Assembly: GCA_039033215.1 (NCBI GenBank)
Contig: JBCCDA010000090.1
Location: forward strand, 1 to 18,112
DNA length: 18,112 nt
Direction of reading: 5' to 3'
Origin: Thermohalobaculum sp039033215
Lineage (GTDB): Bacteria > Pseudomonadota > Alphaproteobacteria > Rhodobacterales > Rhodobacteraceae
Every line of letters begins with the position of its first letter. Position 1 is the first letter of the stretch. A model generated the notes under the pieces. The model had not been told where the DNA came from, did not search any database, and saw only the letters and a program-made list of their open reading frames with translations. Shown here piece after piece: positions 6,523 through 14,117 of the stretch. The position numbers and the translations under genes are program-made.

Positions 6523-7422
6523 ATGACTGTCCAGGTGACGAGACCGCCTTCGGCGTTGCCGCGCCCCTCCGCCATGCTGGAGGTGCTGAAACCCGTCACG
6601 TGGTTCCCGCCCATGTGGGCCTATCTCTGCGGTGTCGTCTCCTCAGGCGTCTCCGTCTGGGACAATGCCGGGCTGGCCCTTCTGGGCGTCATCCTCGCCG
6701 GGCCCATCGTCTGCGCCATGAGCCAGGCGGCCAACGACTGGTGCGATCGGCACGTGGATGCGATCAACGAACCGCACCGCCCCATTCCCTCCGGGCGCCT
6801 GCCCGGGCGCTGGGGTCTCTGGATTGCCCTCTTCATGACGGGGCTCGGCCTCGTCGTCGGCTGGCAGCTGGGTCCCTGGGGCTTTGGCGCGACCGTCCTG
6901 GCCGTCCTCGCCGCCTGGGCCTATTCGGCCGAACCCGTCCGCCTGAAGCGCTCCGGCTGGTGGGGTCCTGGGGTCTGCGGGCTGTCCTACGAGGCGCTGC
7001 CGTGGATCACGGGGGCTGCCGTCATGGCCGCGGGCGCGCCGGCCTGGGAGGTCATGGCGATCGCGGTCCTCTACGGCCTCGGTGCCCACGGCATCATGAC
7101 GCTCAACGATTTCAAGGCGCTCGAGGGCGACCGGCAGATGGGGCTGAACTCGCTCCCCGTCACGCTGGGACCCGAGCGCGCGGCACGGCTGGCCTGCTGG
7201 GTCATGGCAGTGCCGCAGATACTGGTTGTCGGACTTCTGGTCGGGTGGGATCGGCCGTGGCATGCGCTGGGCGTCCTCGGCGTCCTTTTCGCGCAGGGCC
7301 TGCTGATGCGCCGCCTTCTGGCGGACCCCAAGGGGCGCGCACCCTGGTACAATGGCACCGGCATCGTCCTCTATGTCTCGGGCATGATGGTCACGGCCTT
7401 CGCCCTGGGAGGATTGGCATGA
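6523..7422 (+). CDS. bchG: Bacteriochlorophyll synthase (geranylgeranyl/phytyl transferase) BchG
   Basis: This 299-residue membrane protein of the UbiA prenyltransferase family esterifies bacteriochlorophyllide a with a C20 isoprenoid alcohol. The first Asp-rich motif is N71-D-x2-D75-x3-D79, followed by INEPHRPIPSGRL, typical of chlorophyll synthases; the second motif is NDFKALEGDR (about residues 195-204). AYSAEPVRLKRSGWWG is another family signature. Hydrophobic segments fill the remainder, consistent with about eight or nine membrane helices. The start at 6523 matches the short N-terminal extension of relatives; its ribosome site is weak. The last four bases overlap the start of bch2 (ATGA), so translation is probably coupled. 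Two PpsR-like sites upstream suggest oxygen/light repression. Confidence 0.96.
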   Translation: MTVQVTRPPSALPRPSAMLEVLKPVTWFPPMWAYLCGVVSSGVSVWDNAGLALLGVILAGPIVCAMSQAANDWCDRHVDAINEPHRPIPSGRLPGRWGLWIALFMTGLGLVVGWQLGPWGFGATVLAVLAAWAYSAEPVRLKRSGWWGPGVCGLSYEALPWITGAAVMAAGAPAWEVMAIAVLYGLGAHGIMTLNDFKALEGDRQMGLNSLPVTLGPERAARLACWVMAVPQILVVGLLVGWDRPWHALGVLGVLFAQGLLMRRLLADPKGRAPWYNGTGIVLYVSGMMVTAFALGGLA

Positions 7423-8741
7423 CGCTCTCATGGCTCTCGATCATTCGCATCGGGCTGGTGCAGACAGCGCTGGGCGCGGTTGTGGTGCTGTGCACGGCGA
7501 CGATCAACCGCGTGATGATCGTCGAGCTGGCGCTCCTGGCCGTGATCCCCGCGATGCTGATCGGGCTCTACCACGCGTTCCAGTTGCTCCGGCCCAAATG
7601 GGGCCACGGCGCCGACAAGGGCGGAACCCGCACCCCCTGGATCATCGGCGGGATGACCGTGCTGGCGCTGGGCACCGTTGGGGCAGCTGCTGCGACCGCC
7701 TGGATGGAAACCGCGTTCTGGCCCGGGCTCGCGCTCGGCGTCCTGTCCTTCGCCGCCGTCGGCCTTGGTCTTGGGGCGTCCGCCACCAACCTGCTGGCGC
7801 TCCTCGCCGCCCATGTCGCACCCCAGCGCAAGACCGCAGCGGGGAGCCTTGTCTGGATCCTGATGATCGCGGGCCTCGCGGCATCGGGCATCACGATCGG
7901 GCAGGTGCTCGATCCCTATTCAGGCGCCCGGCTCATCCAGGTCGCGGCCTGCGTCGCGCTGATAGCTGTCACCCTGACGACAATCGCCCTTGCCGGGGTC
8001 GAGCGGCGTGTGAGCAACCCGGATCCTGCCGAGGTCTTCGGAGAGCTCCGCCAGCGTGCGCCCTTCCTAGAGGCGCTGGGCGAAGTCTGGCACGACCGTC
8101 AGGCGCGGCTCTTCACGATCTTCGTGTTCGTCGCGATGCTCGCCTACAACACGCAGGACCTGATCCTCGAGCCCTACGGCGGCCATGTCTTCGGCATGTC
8201 GGTCGGGGAGTCCACCGCGCTGGGAGGCATGATGCACGGCGGGGCGCTAATCGGCATGATCCTCGTCTTCATCCTCGGCCTCCTGACCGGCGCACGACTG
8301 ACCAAGACCTTCATGATCTGGGGCTGCGTAGGCTCGGGCCTCTGCCTCATCGCCCTCGCACTCGGTGGGCAGACAGGCCCGGGCTGGCCCCTGATCCCAA
8401 ACGTGATCGCGCTCGGCTTCTGCAACGGCGTCTTCGCGGTCGCAGCAATCGGCATGATGATGCGCCTTGCCTCGGCGGGTGACGCTCGGTCATCGGCCCG
8501 GGAAGGCACCCGGATGGGCGTCTTCGGCGCCTCGCAGTCGCTCGGCTTCGCGCTCGGTGCCTCGCTTGGGGCGACGGCGCTTGATGTGCTGCGCGCCCTG
8601 ACGGGCGAACTCGCGCTCTCCTACGGCAGCGTCTTCGCCACCGAGGGCCTGCTCTTTCTTCTTGCCGCCGTACTGGCCGGAATCGCCGCCAGTGCTGTCA
8701 CCTCGCAGGCCGTCCAGGCCGCCCCCATCCCAGCGGAGTAA
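7419..8741 (+). CDS. bch2: PucC-family MFS protein Bch2 (pigment-protein assembly factor)
   Basis: This 440-residue protein starts at the ATG overlapping the bchG stop (ATGA), not at earlier in-frame codons that lie inside bchG. It is almost wholly hydrophobic with about 12 predicted membrane helices. LLRPKWGHGADKGGTRTPWIIGGM (start near residue 49) and LEPYGGHVFGMSVGEST are characteristic of the PucC/LhaA/Bch2 branch of the major facilitator superfamily. The bchG-bch2-bchP order is conserved in purple bacteria, where the gene is often called orf427/428 or bch2. PucC-family proteins help assemble light-harvesting complexes, possibly delivering pigment from the BchG/BchP enzymes; the transport substrate is not established. 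The stop is 5 nt before bchP. Confidence 0.93.
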   Translation: MTLSWLSIIRIGLVQTALGAVVVLCTATINRVMIVELALLAVIPAMLIGLYHAFQLLRPKWGHGADKGGTRTPWIIGGMTVLALGTVGAAAATAWMETAFWPGLALGVLSFAAVGLGLGASATNLLALLAAHVAPQRKTAAGSLVWILMIAGLAASGITIGQVLDPYSGARLIQVAACVALIAVTLTTIALAGVERRVSNPDPAEVFGELRQRAPFLEALGEVWHDRQARLFTIFVFVAMLAYNTQDLILEPYGGHVFGMSVGESTALGGMMHGGALIGMILVFILGLLTGARLTKTFMIWGCVGSGLCLIALALGGQTGPGWPLIPNVIALGFCNGVFAVAAIGMMMRLASAGDARSSAREGTRMGVFGASQSLGFALGASLGATALDVLRALTGELALSYGSVFATEGLLFLLAAVLAGIAASAVTSQAVQAAPIPAE

Positions 8742-8746
8742 CGCCC

Positions 8747-9955
8747 ATGCGCTATGATGTCGTCGTCGTCGGAGGAGGCCCGTCGGGTGCCACCGCAGCC
8801 GAGCAACTCGCCACCCAGGGCCATTCGGTCGCCGTTCTGGACCGTATGGGCCGGATCAAGCCCTGCGGCGGTGCGATCCCGCCCCGCCTGATCCGCGACT
8901 TCAACGTGCCCGACGATCAGCTGGTCGCCAAGATCGGGACGGCGCGCATGATCTCGCCCAGCAACAATCAGGTCGATATCGAGATCGAGAACGGCTTCGT
9001 CGGCATGGTCGATCGCGAGCACTTCGATGAATACCTGCGCGACCGGGCCGAGCAGGCCGGTGCGACCCGTGTCACCGGCACGTTCACCCGGATCGACCGC
9101 GACAACCAAGGCCGGATCGCGGTGCTTTACCGTGACAAGGAAGGTGGCAGCCACCAGCTCGACACCCGCTACGTCATCGGCGCGGACGGGGCGCGGTCGA
9201 ATGTGGCGCGCCAGGAGGTCGATGGCGGCGACACCATCCCCTACGTCATCGCCTATCACGAGATCATCGAAGCGCCGGAGGCCATCGGCGGCTACGATCC
9301 CGAACGCTGCGATGTGATCTATGACGGCCGGATCAGCCCCGATTTCTACGGTTGGGTCTTCCCGCACGGACATACCTGCTCGGTCGGCATGGGATCGGGC
9401 ATCAAGGGCGTCGACGTGAAAGAGGCGACCACCGCCCTGCGCCAATCCTCCGGTCTCGCGAACTGCCGCACCATCCGCAAGGAAGGTGCACCCATCCCGC
9501 TGCAGCCGCTCAAGCGCTGGGACAACGGCAAGGACGTGGTGCTCGCGGGCGATGCGGCCGGCGTTGTCGCCCCGGCCTCCGGTGAGGGGATCTACTACGC
9601 CATGGTCGGCGGTCAGGTCGCAGCCGATGCGGTTGCGCTGGCGTTGGAGACGTCCAGGGCAAAGTCACTCGCCACGGCCCGCAAGCGCTTCATGAAAGAG
9701 CACGGACAGGTCTTCAAGGTGCTCGCGATGATGCAGCGCACCTGGTACTGCAACGATGACCGGCGTGAGCGCTTCGTCTCGATCTGTCACGACATCGACG
9801 TGCAGCGCCTGACGTTCGAGGCCTACATGAACAAGAAGCTCGTCCATGCACGGCCGCTGGCGCACGCGCGGATCTTTGCGAAGAACATCGCGCATCTGCT
9901 GAAGATCGTGCCCGCAGTACAAACCCGGCATATTTCCGCTATGTCTGCACACTGA
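8747..9955 (+). CDS. bchP: Geranylgeranyl diphosphate/bacteriochlorophyll reductase BchP
   Basis: This 402-residue flavoprotein reduces the geranylgeranyl tail of bacteriochlorophyll to phytyl in three NADPH-dependent steps. It has an N-terminal FAD site VVVVGGGPSGATAAEQ (GxGxxG at residues 9-14), the family motif IKPCGGAIPPRLI (37-49), GADGARS (145-151) and the second FAD motif AGDAAGVVAPASGEGIYYAM (267-286). Length fits the family. GGAG about 10 nt before the ATG is a reasonable ribosome site. It follows bch2 by 5 nt as the third gene of the bchG operon. The following 104-nt gap (9956-10059) shows no convincing terminator, so transcription may run on into the next gene. Confidence 0.97.
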   Translation: MRYDVVVVGGGPSGATAAEQLATQGHSVAVLDRMGRIKPCGGAIPPRLIRDFNVPDDQLVAKIGTARMISPSNNQVDIEIENGFVGMVDREHFDEYLRDRAEQAGATRVTGTFTRIDRDNQGRIAVLYRDKEGGSHQLDTRYVIGADGARSNVARQEVDGGDTIPYVIAYHEIIEAPEAIGGYDPERCDVIYDGRISPDFYGWVFPHGHTCSVGMGSGIKGVDVKEATTALRQSSGLANCRTIRKEGAPIPLQPLKRWDNGKDVVLAGDAAGVVAPASGEGIYYAMVGGQVAADAVALALETSRAKSLATARKRFMKEHGQVFKVLAMMQRTWYCNDDRRERFVSICHDIDVQRLTFEAYMNKKLVHARPLAHARIFAKNIAHLLKIVPAVQTRHISAMSAH

Positions 9956-10059
9956 GGCGTGCGCGTAGCACTCTGCCGGGCGCTTTGCCCTTGTGGAGGG
10001 CACGTCTAACCGAAAGCGGCCCGGGGGTGTGGCCGAACCGACTGAGAGGACGATCATTG

Positions 10060-10728
10060 ATGAGCATTCCAAAGGAACGTGATCCCAAAATCTGGGAGTA
10101 TCAGACCCAGAACCTGGCGACGTCGAAGGAGGATCGCGACGCGTGGTCGTGTATGACCTTCGCCTCGATCGCACTCGTTGTCTTCATCGGGCTGTTCGCG
10201 ATGGGCCTCGGCCAGTCGTCCATGCCCGTGATCGCGAAACTGTTCATGTTCCTGATCGCCCTCATTGCCGGGCTCAAACTGCTGCGTCTGGTCTGCCCAC
10301 ATGCCGACAGCATGTTCAAGACATCGGAAGCGACTTCAGCGCCGAAACCGGCGCGCAAGCCGGGCGCGGCCATGCGGGCCGGTGGGGCTGCTGCAGCACC
10401 TAAACCGGCCGCGGCACCTAAACCGGTCGCAGCACCCGTAGAGGCTGCCGAAGAGGTCGGCAGCAAGCCCGAGGCGCTCACAGCACCGCGGAGTGGCTCT
10501 GCCGATGACTTGAAACTGATCAAGGGCGTCGGCCCTGCCCTCGAGCAACTGTGCAACAAACTTGGCTTCTATCACTTCGACCAGATTGCTGCATGGACGC
10601 CCGCCGAGGTCGCCTGGGTTGACGAAAACCTCGAAGGCTTCAAGGGCCGCGTCAGCCGCGACGACTGGGTCGCCCAGGCCAAGATTCTTGCCGCGGGCGG
10701 TGAGACGGAATTCTCTCAGCGCCAGTAA
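10060..10728 (+). CDS. Two-helix membrane protein with NuoE-tail-like helix-hairpin-helix C-terminus
   Basis: This 222-residue protein starts at ATG 10060, 9 nt after GAGAGGA; an upstream in-frame ATG (9985) would add an Arg/Pro-rich segment with no ribosome site. A polar N-terminus (1-30) is followed by two hydrophobic segments (about 31-51 and 57-77), an Ala/Pro/Lys linker with repeated APKPA units (about 90-145), and a C-terminal domain (149-222) with DDLKLIKGVGPALEQL, a helix-hairpin-helix motif. From memory, this domain closely resembles the C-terminal extension of NuoE (complex I) in Rhodobacteraceae, notably GRVSRDDWVAQAKILAAGGE, and weakly the L21 tail. None of the NuoE [2Fe-2S] Cys region is present. 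It follows bchP and precedes a terminator, so it is probably in the bchG operon. Function is unknown; membrane anchoring of a protein- or nucleic-acid-binding domain is a guess. Confidence 0.85.
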   Translation: MSIPKERDPKIWEYQTQNLATSKEDRDAWSCMTFASIALVVFIGLFAMGLGQSSMPVIAKLFMFLIALIAGLKLLRLVCPHADSMFKTSEATSAPKPARKPGAAMRAGGAAAAPKPAAAPKPVAAPVEAAEEVGSKPEALTAPRSGSADDLKLIKGVGPALEQLCNKLGFYHFDQIAAWTPAEVAWVDENLEGFKGRVSRDDWVAQAKILAAGGETEFSQRQ

Positions 10729-10767
10729 GGCGCACGACGACGACCACTGGGACACTACGCGTAACAG

Positions 10768-10796
10768 CCCCGCCCGGGTCCACCGGGTGGGGTTTT
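10768..10796 (+). terminator. Rho-independent terminator after the bchG operon
   Basis: CCCCGCCCGG (10768-10777) pairs with CCGGGTGGGG (10783-10792) with one G-U pair and a 5-nt loop, followed by TTTT (10793-10796). It lies 40 nt after the stop of the NuoE-tail membrane protein. Confidence 0.8.
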
Positions 10797-10881
10797 CTAC
10801 ATGTCACACGTGCGATGTGTCCGAAGGCCTGCCATAGCGACGTCGACGACGAACGCTGACCTCTCAGGCGAGGCGTCAACG

Positions 10882-10997
10882 GCCCCTGCCGGACCGATGT
10901 GATCGATCGATGACGGGTCAGTGCGCACTGCATTCGTCCGCCCGAACACTGAGCATTGCCGACCAAGCACCACCGATCACACCGGCCCGGCAGGGGC
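10882..10997. repeat. Long inverted repeat, 24-bp arms, 68-nt loop, in a gene-free gap
   Basis: The arm 10882-10905 (beginning GCCCCTGCCGG) is complementary to 10974-10997 (ending CCGGCAGGGGC) at 22 of 24 positions. Both mismatches (10893/10986 and 10897/10982) are A-C on the plus strand and therefore U-G on a minus-strand RNA, which would form an uninterrupted 24-pair stem. The loop holds a perfect 12-bp palindrome CAGTGCGCACTG (10919-10930). The element lies between the plus-strand terminator at 10768 and the minus-strand puf terminator at 11064. No coding frame is credible across the gap 10797-11063. Confidence 0.8.
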
Positions 10998-11063
10998 GCG
11001 AGACTCCGTGAGCATGCGCTTGCGCACGCGAACTCCGTTTGCCTCGTTCACCCTGACTGGCAG

Positions 11064-11099
11064 AAAAAAGGCACCGCGCGGAAGAACCAGCGCGGTGCC
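11064..11099 (-). terminator. Rho-independent terminator of the puf operon
   Basis: On the minus strand a perfect 10-bp stem GGCACCGCGC/GCGCGGTGCC (11099-11090 with 11079-11070, 10-nt loop) is followed at once by TTTTTT (11069-11064). It is 73 nt past the pufC stop codon and is the last of three consecutive hairpins. Confidence 0.92.
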
Positions 11100-11104
11100 C
11101 AGAT

Positions 11105-11130
11105 GGGGCCGGGCGGAGGGGCCCGGCCCC
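11105..11130 (-). other. GC-only stem-loop in the puf 3' UTR (middle hairpin)
   Basis: GGGGCCGGGC (11105-11114) and GCCCGGCCCC (11121-11130) form a perfect 10-bp stem of only G-C pairs with a 6-nt loop. It lies between pufC and the terminator, five nt from each neighbouring hairpin, with no T-run of its own. A role as an exonuclease barrier that stabilises the transcript is likely by analogy with other puf mRNAs. Confidence 0.75.
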
Positions 11131-11135
11131 GGGGA

Positions 11136-11165
11136 GACCGCGGGTCCAACGCCAGACCCGCGGTC
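11136..11165 (-). other. Stem-loop immediately after the pufC stop codon
   Basis: GACCGCGGGTC (11136-11146) and GACCCGCGGTC (11155-11165) form a perfect 11-bp stem with an 8-nt loop. Its base begins only 6 nt after the pufC TGA, so a terminating ribosome would cover it; no T-run follows. Confidence 0.75.
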
Positions 11166-11171
11166 AACTCG

Positions 11172-12311
11172 TCACTCGTAGCTAGGCGGGCCCGAGCCAG
11201 CCAGCGCCGGGTAACCCGAGATCATGTCCATCCCGCCCATCGGCTTGTTGTAGCCCTTGTGGCAGGTCAGGCAGGCCGCTTTCGGAGCGTCTCCGTGCTT
11301 GGGGCCCAACCGGTTCTCGGGATAGGTATCCTGCAGCGGCACCAGGTACTCCTCGTTCATCTCGAGCACCATCTGGATACCAATCGCGGCGGTTCCCCAT
11401 TGCGGCGTCACCTGCGCCCCGTCGTAGAAGGCACGGGAGTTGTGGCAGAACACGCAGTTGCGCCCGAGGGAGTGCGAGAAGTAGTTCATCAAGCTGTATG
11501 TCCGCTCGGTATCCTGCCAGGTCCGGTCGACAGTGGGGTCGGACGGCACCCGCGGTTCAAGATCGTGCACACTGATCTGCTCACCATCCAGCAGGTACTT
11601 CTCCAGCGCATCGTGCGGCAGGGAGGTCGAGACACCCTGGGCTGTGGCGAGGTTCTGGACCGCCCCCCAGCCTTCGGCGACTTCGAGGCCCGGCGCGACG
11701 TTGAACCAGATGCCGGACGGCACGTTCTGGCCACGGTGGCAGGTGTAGCAGTTCACACCGCCCTCCCCGTCCGAGGCGACGTGAGCATCCCAGTTCTCGT
11801 TGATGTTCTGGGTCATCTGGATCATCCGGCGAGAGACGACCTTGGTGTAGAGATCGTCCGAGCCATAGGTGTCCAGATCGCCGTCCCCGTGGCAGTAGGC
11901 ACAGCCCTGTTCGGGTGACACCCATACGGTCATCGCTGCCATGAGCCGGTTGAAGTTGTCCTCGGTCAGATCGCCCAGCACCTGGACATTCTGGTAGATG
12001 TCCTTTGCAAGTGGCTCACCGCCCTCTGGCACCCAGGGCTCATCAGCGTAGTAATCCTCGATCGTCGGATCAGGGGCCTGTTCCCACTTGAACTTGGCAA
12101 CATGCATGCCTGTCCCCGCAGGTCCGGTCTGGTCACTGTCGGTCTGATAGGCGCTGCCAAAGATCATCAGGAGCACCGCCAGAAACACGCCACTGCCAAG
12201 AGCTGCGACCAGAACGGCCGGTCCGAAGACGTCCCGGGGGTTGTCACGGTTCCACTTGTCGAACCAAGGCAGGCTGTACTTCTCAACCAGCTTGTCGAAC
12301 TTCTCGAACAT
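11172..12311 (-). CDS. pufC: Photosynthetic reaction-centre tetrahaem cytochrome c subunit PufC
   Basis: This 379-residue periplasmic subunit re-reduces the oxidised special pair. Four CxxCH haem sites are present: C137-H141 (CAYCH), C188-H192 (CYTCH), C286-H290 (CVFCH) and C347-H351 (CLTCH). Candidate axial Met ligands are in LMAAM (124/127), RMIQM (163/166) and YSLMNYF (275). The N-terminus has a hydrophobic span at about 29-52 followed by SAYQTDSD, with no lipobox Cys, so the protein is probably held by an uncleaved transmembrane helix instead of the diacylglycerol anchor found in Blastochloris. It starts 2 nt after the pufM stop, with GGAGGG upstream, occupying the place that pufX takes in Rhodobacter. 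Three hairpins follow its stop codon. Confidence 0.97.
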   Translation of the reverse strand: MFEKFDKLVEKYSLPWFDKWNRDNPRDVFGPAVLVAALGSGVFLAVLLMIFGSAYQTDSDQTGPAGTGMHVAKFKWEQAPDPTIEDYYADEPWVPEGGEPLAKDIYQNVQVLGDLTEDNFNRLMAAMTVWVSPEQGCAYCHGDGDLDTYGSDDLYTKVVSRRMIQMTQNINENWDAHVASDGEGGVNCYTCHRGQNVPSGIWFNVAPGLEVAEGWGAVQNLATAQGVSTSLPHDALEKYLLDGEQISVHDLEPRVPSDPTVDRTWQDTERTYSLMNYFSHSLGRNCVFCHNSRAFYDGAQVTPQWGTAAIGIQMVLEMNEEYLVPLQDTYPENRLGPKHGDAPKAACLTCHKGYNKPMGGMDMISGYPALAGSGPPSYE

Positions 12312-12313
12312 GA

Positions 12314-13279
12314 TCAGTTCCCTCCCGAATAGGCGTCGTAGCCGTAGGCACCGTCATAGGATGGCGCAAAGTTGTGCTCGACCGCCCAGAGGAACCAGTT
12401 GTCGACGACAGTGCCGGTCAGCAGGATCCCGATGCCACCCGTGATCGGGGTGAGCACCGCGAACCACCATGCCCATCGGTGGATACCTTCCATCGTCGCG
12501 TTGAAACCCATGGTCCAGCGCCAGAAGAGCGCCGCGCGCTCGGACGCCGTGCCGCGATCGTAGATCTGCTCGAGCTCGCGGTCGCCACCAAGGCGCGTGA
12601 CCGCCAGGATCGTCGCACCGTGCATCGCAAAGAGCAGCACCGAGCCATAGAGGAACACGATCGAGAGCGCGTGGAACGGGTTGTAGTAGAGGTTCCCGTA
12701 GCGGATCGAGAACGCGGTGGTCCAGTCGAGGTGGGGGAAGATGCCGTAGGGCACGGCCTCGGACCAGCTGCCCATCAGGATCGGCCGAAAGAGGCCCAGC
12801 ACCAGGAACAGCCAGATCGCCGCCGCGAAGGCCCAGCAGATGTGCTTGCCCATGCCCAGCGCCTCGGCCCGGAGGTAGGACCGCACCCACCAGGCCAGGA
12901 CCGAGATCAGGAGGAAGAAGCTGGCGATGATGTACCAGCCGCCATCGTTGAGCGGCGGCATCGACAACCCGTACTGCGGCGACGGTGGCTCCAGCGCCAG
13001 CCAGAACCCGTGCTTGAGAAACAGCCCGTAGTTCCAGCCGACCTGCGCCAGCATGTTGAAGCCGATGATGAAGATGCAGGCAAAGAAGGTGATCCCTGAA
13101 AGGACCCCGAAGAACCCAAGGTGAATGGGCCCGATCTGCGCGTTGCCCATCCAGCCGGCGAGCGTCAGGAACCACGGAGTGCCGCCACGCTCGGTAGCGT
13201 CCACATCGGGGCCGTCCATGCCGACTTCAGGCGGGCCCTGGACTTGGACCTGGTTGAAGATGTTCTGATACTCAGGCAT
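12314..13279 (-). CDS. pufM: Photosynthetic reaction-centre M subunit PufM
   Basis: This 321-residue protein has five membrane helices. Counting without the initiator Met, ligand positions match Rhodobacter sphaeroides M: His182 for the accessory BChl (IFPHLDW), His202 for the special pair (NPFHAL), and His219, Glu234 and His266 for the non-haem iron (AMHG, DRELEQ, GIHRW). Tyr210 (VFLYGS) and Trp252 (ALFWRW), which tune electron transfer to the bacteriopheophytin and hold QA, are also present. The start overlaps the end of pufL by 8 nt and a strong AGGAGGG lies 8 nt upstream, so translation is coupled to pufL. A normal-length C-terminus rich in Tyr/Gly (YDGAYGYDAYSGGN) follows, as in species that bind a cytochrome subunit. 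Confidence 0.98.
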   Translation of the reverse strand: MPEYQNIFNQVQVQGPPEVGMDGPDVDATERGGTPWFLTLAGWMGNAQIGPIHLGFFGVLSGITFFACIFIIGFNMLAQVGWNYGLFLKHGFWLALEPPSPQYGLSMPPLNDGGWYIIASFFLLISVLAWWVRSYLRAEALGMGKHICWAFAAAIWLFLVLGLFRPILMGSWSEAVPYGIFPHLDWTTAFSIRYGNLYYNPFHALSIVFLYGSVLLFAMHGATILAVTRLGGDRELEQIYDRGTASERAALFWRWTMGFNATMEGIHRWAWWFAVLTPITGGIGILLTGTVVDNWFLWAVEHNFAPSYDGAYGYDAYSGGN

Positions 13280-14117
13280 CGGGGTACCCTCCTTCAGGCC
13301 AGATCGGCAACTCGAGCCACCAATTCCACCAGGACGGCCATCCTTCGGTCCATAGCGGGCCCGAGATCACGATGCAGACCGCCGACCAGAACCCGGCGTT
13401 CAGCGCCAGCAGCAGCCCGACACGGTGGATGCCAAGCGTGCCGACGGAGTAGCCGATGAAGTCACGGAAGAACGTATCCTCGTGGTCCGGTGTCTTGGCC
13501 TCCTGGCCCTTCGCCGGGTTGCAGGCCGAGAGGATCAGGCCCCCGTGCAGCGCCAGTGCAAACGTCGTGGTGAAGAAGAACGTCACCGCGATCATGTGGG
13601 CCGGGTTGTAGTGGAAGTGCAGATACGAGTAGCCGACGTTCGAAACCCAGTCGAGGTGGCTGAAGATCCCGTAGGGGAAGCCGTGTCCCCATGCCCCCAA
13701 CAGGAAGGGCCGGATGATCACCAGCGTCACATAGGCGAAGATCGCGACCGAGAAGGCGAAGGGCACGTGATAGCCGATCCCAAGTTTTCGGCAGATCTCG
13801 ACCTCGCGTAAGGCCCAACTGACAAAGGCCCCCGTCGCGCATATCGTGATGATCTGCCAGAGCCCGCCCTCGGCGAGCGGCGCCAGGCCCAAACCGTAGC
13901 TCAGGTCGGGCGGCGCGATGTTGATGGTCCAGGGATTGAAGGTTCCCTGAAGTGCGGCGCCCCAGAAGATCAGGACGGTCCCCAGCGCCGCGAAGAAGAT
14001 CGTCGTCACCCCGAAGAAACCCACGTAGAAGGGGCCAACCCAGAAGTCGAACAGATCCCCGCCGACCAGTGTCCCCCCGCGCACGCGGTATTTTCTTTCA
14101 AAGCTTAGCAGTGCCAT
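13272..14117 (-). CDS. pufL: Photosynthetic reaction-centre L subunit PufL
   Basis: This 281-residue protein begins MALLSFERKYRVRGGTLVGG, the conserved L-subunit N-terminus. Numbered without Met, the ligands match Rhodobacter sphaeroides L: His153 (accessory BChl, IFSHLDW), His173 (special pair, NPAHM), and His190, Glu212 and His230 for the iron (ALHGG, DHEDTFF, GIHRV); Glu212 also belongs to the QB proton path. Five membrane helices are evident. It follows pufA after a 145-nt hairpin-containing gap and overlaps pufM by 8 nt. The ribosome site (AGGAC) is weak and close to the ATG, but the N-terminal conservation fixes the start. Confidence 0.98.
   Translation of the reverse strand: MALLSFERKYRVRGGTLVGGDLFDFWVGPFYVGFFGVTTIFFAALGTVLIFWGAALQGTFNPWTINIAPPDLSYGLGLAPLAEGGLWQIITICATGAFVSWALREVEICRKLGIGYHVPFAFSVAIFAYVTLVIIRPFLLGAWGHGFPYGIFSHLDWVSNVGYSYLHFHYNPAHMIAVTFFFTTTFALALHGGLILSACNPAKGQEAKTPDHEDTFFRDFIGYSVGTLGIHRVGLLLALNAGFWSAVCIVISGPLWTEGWPSWWNWWLELPIWPEGGYPDA

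Noticed and set aside
9985..10059. Longer N-terminus for the NuoE-tail membrane protein from ATG 9985
   Set aside because: The extra 25 residues have no ribosome site and odd composition, whereas GAGAGGA sits correctly before ATG 10060.
10801..10823. CACGTG-centred imperfect repeat after the plus-strand terminator
   Set aside because: The symmetry is short and broken, and it is downstream of a terminator with no promoter-like context.
12312..12313. A pufX gene after pufM
   Set aside because: Only 2 nt separate pufM and pufC, so there is no room for pufX.
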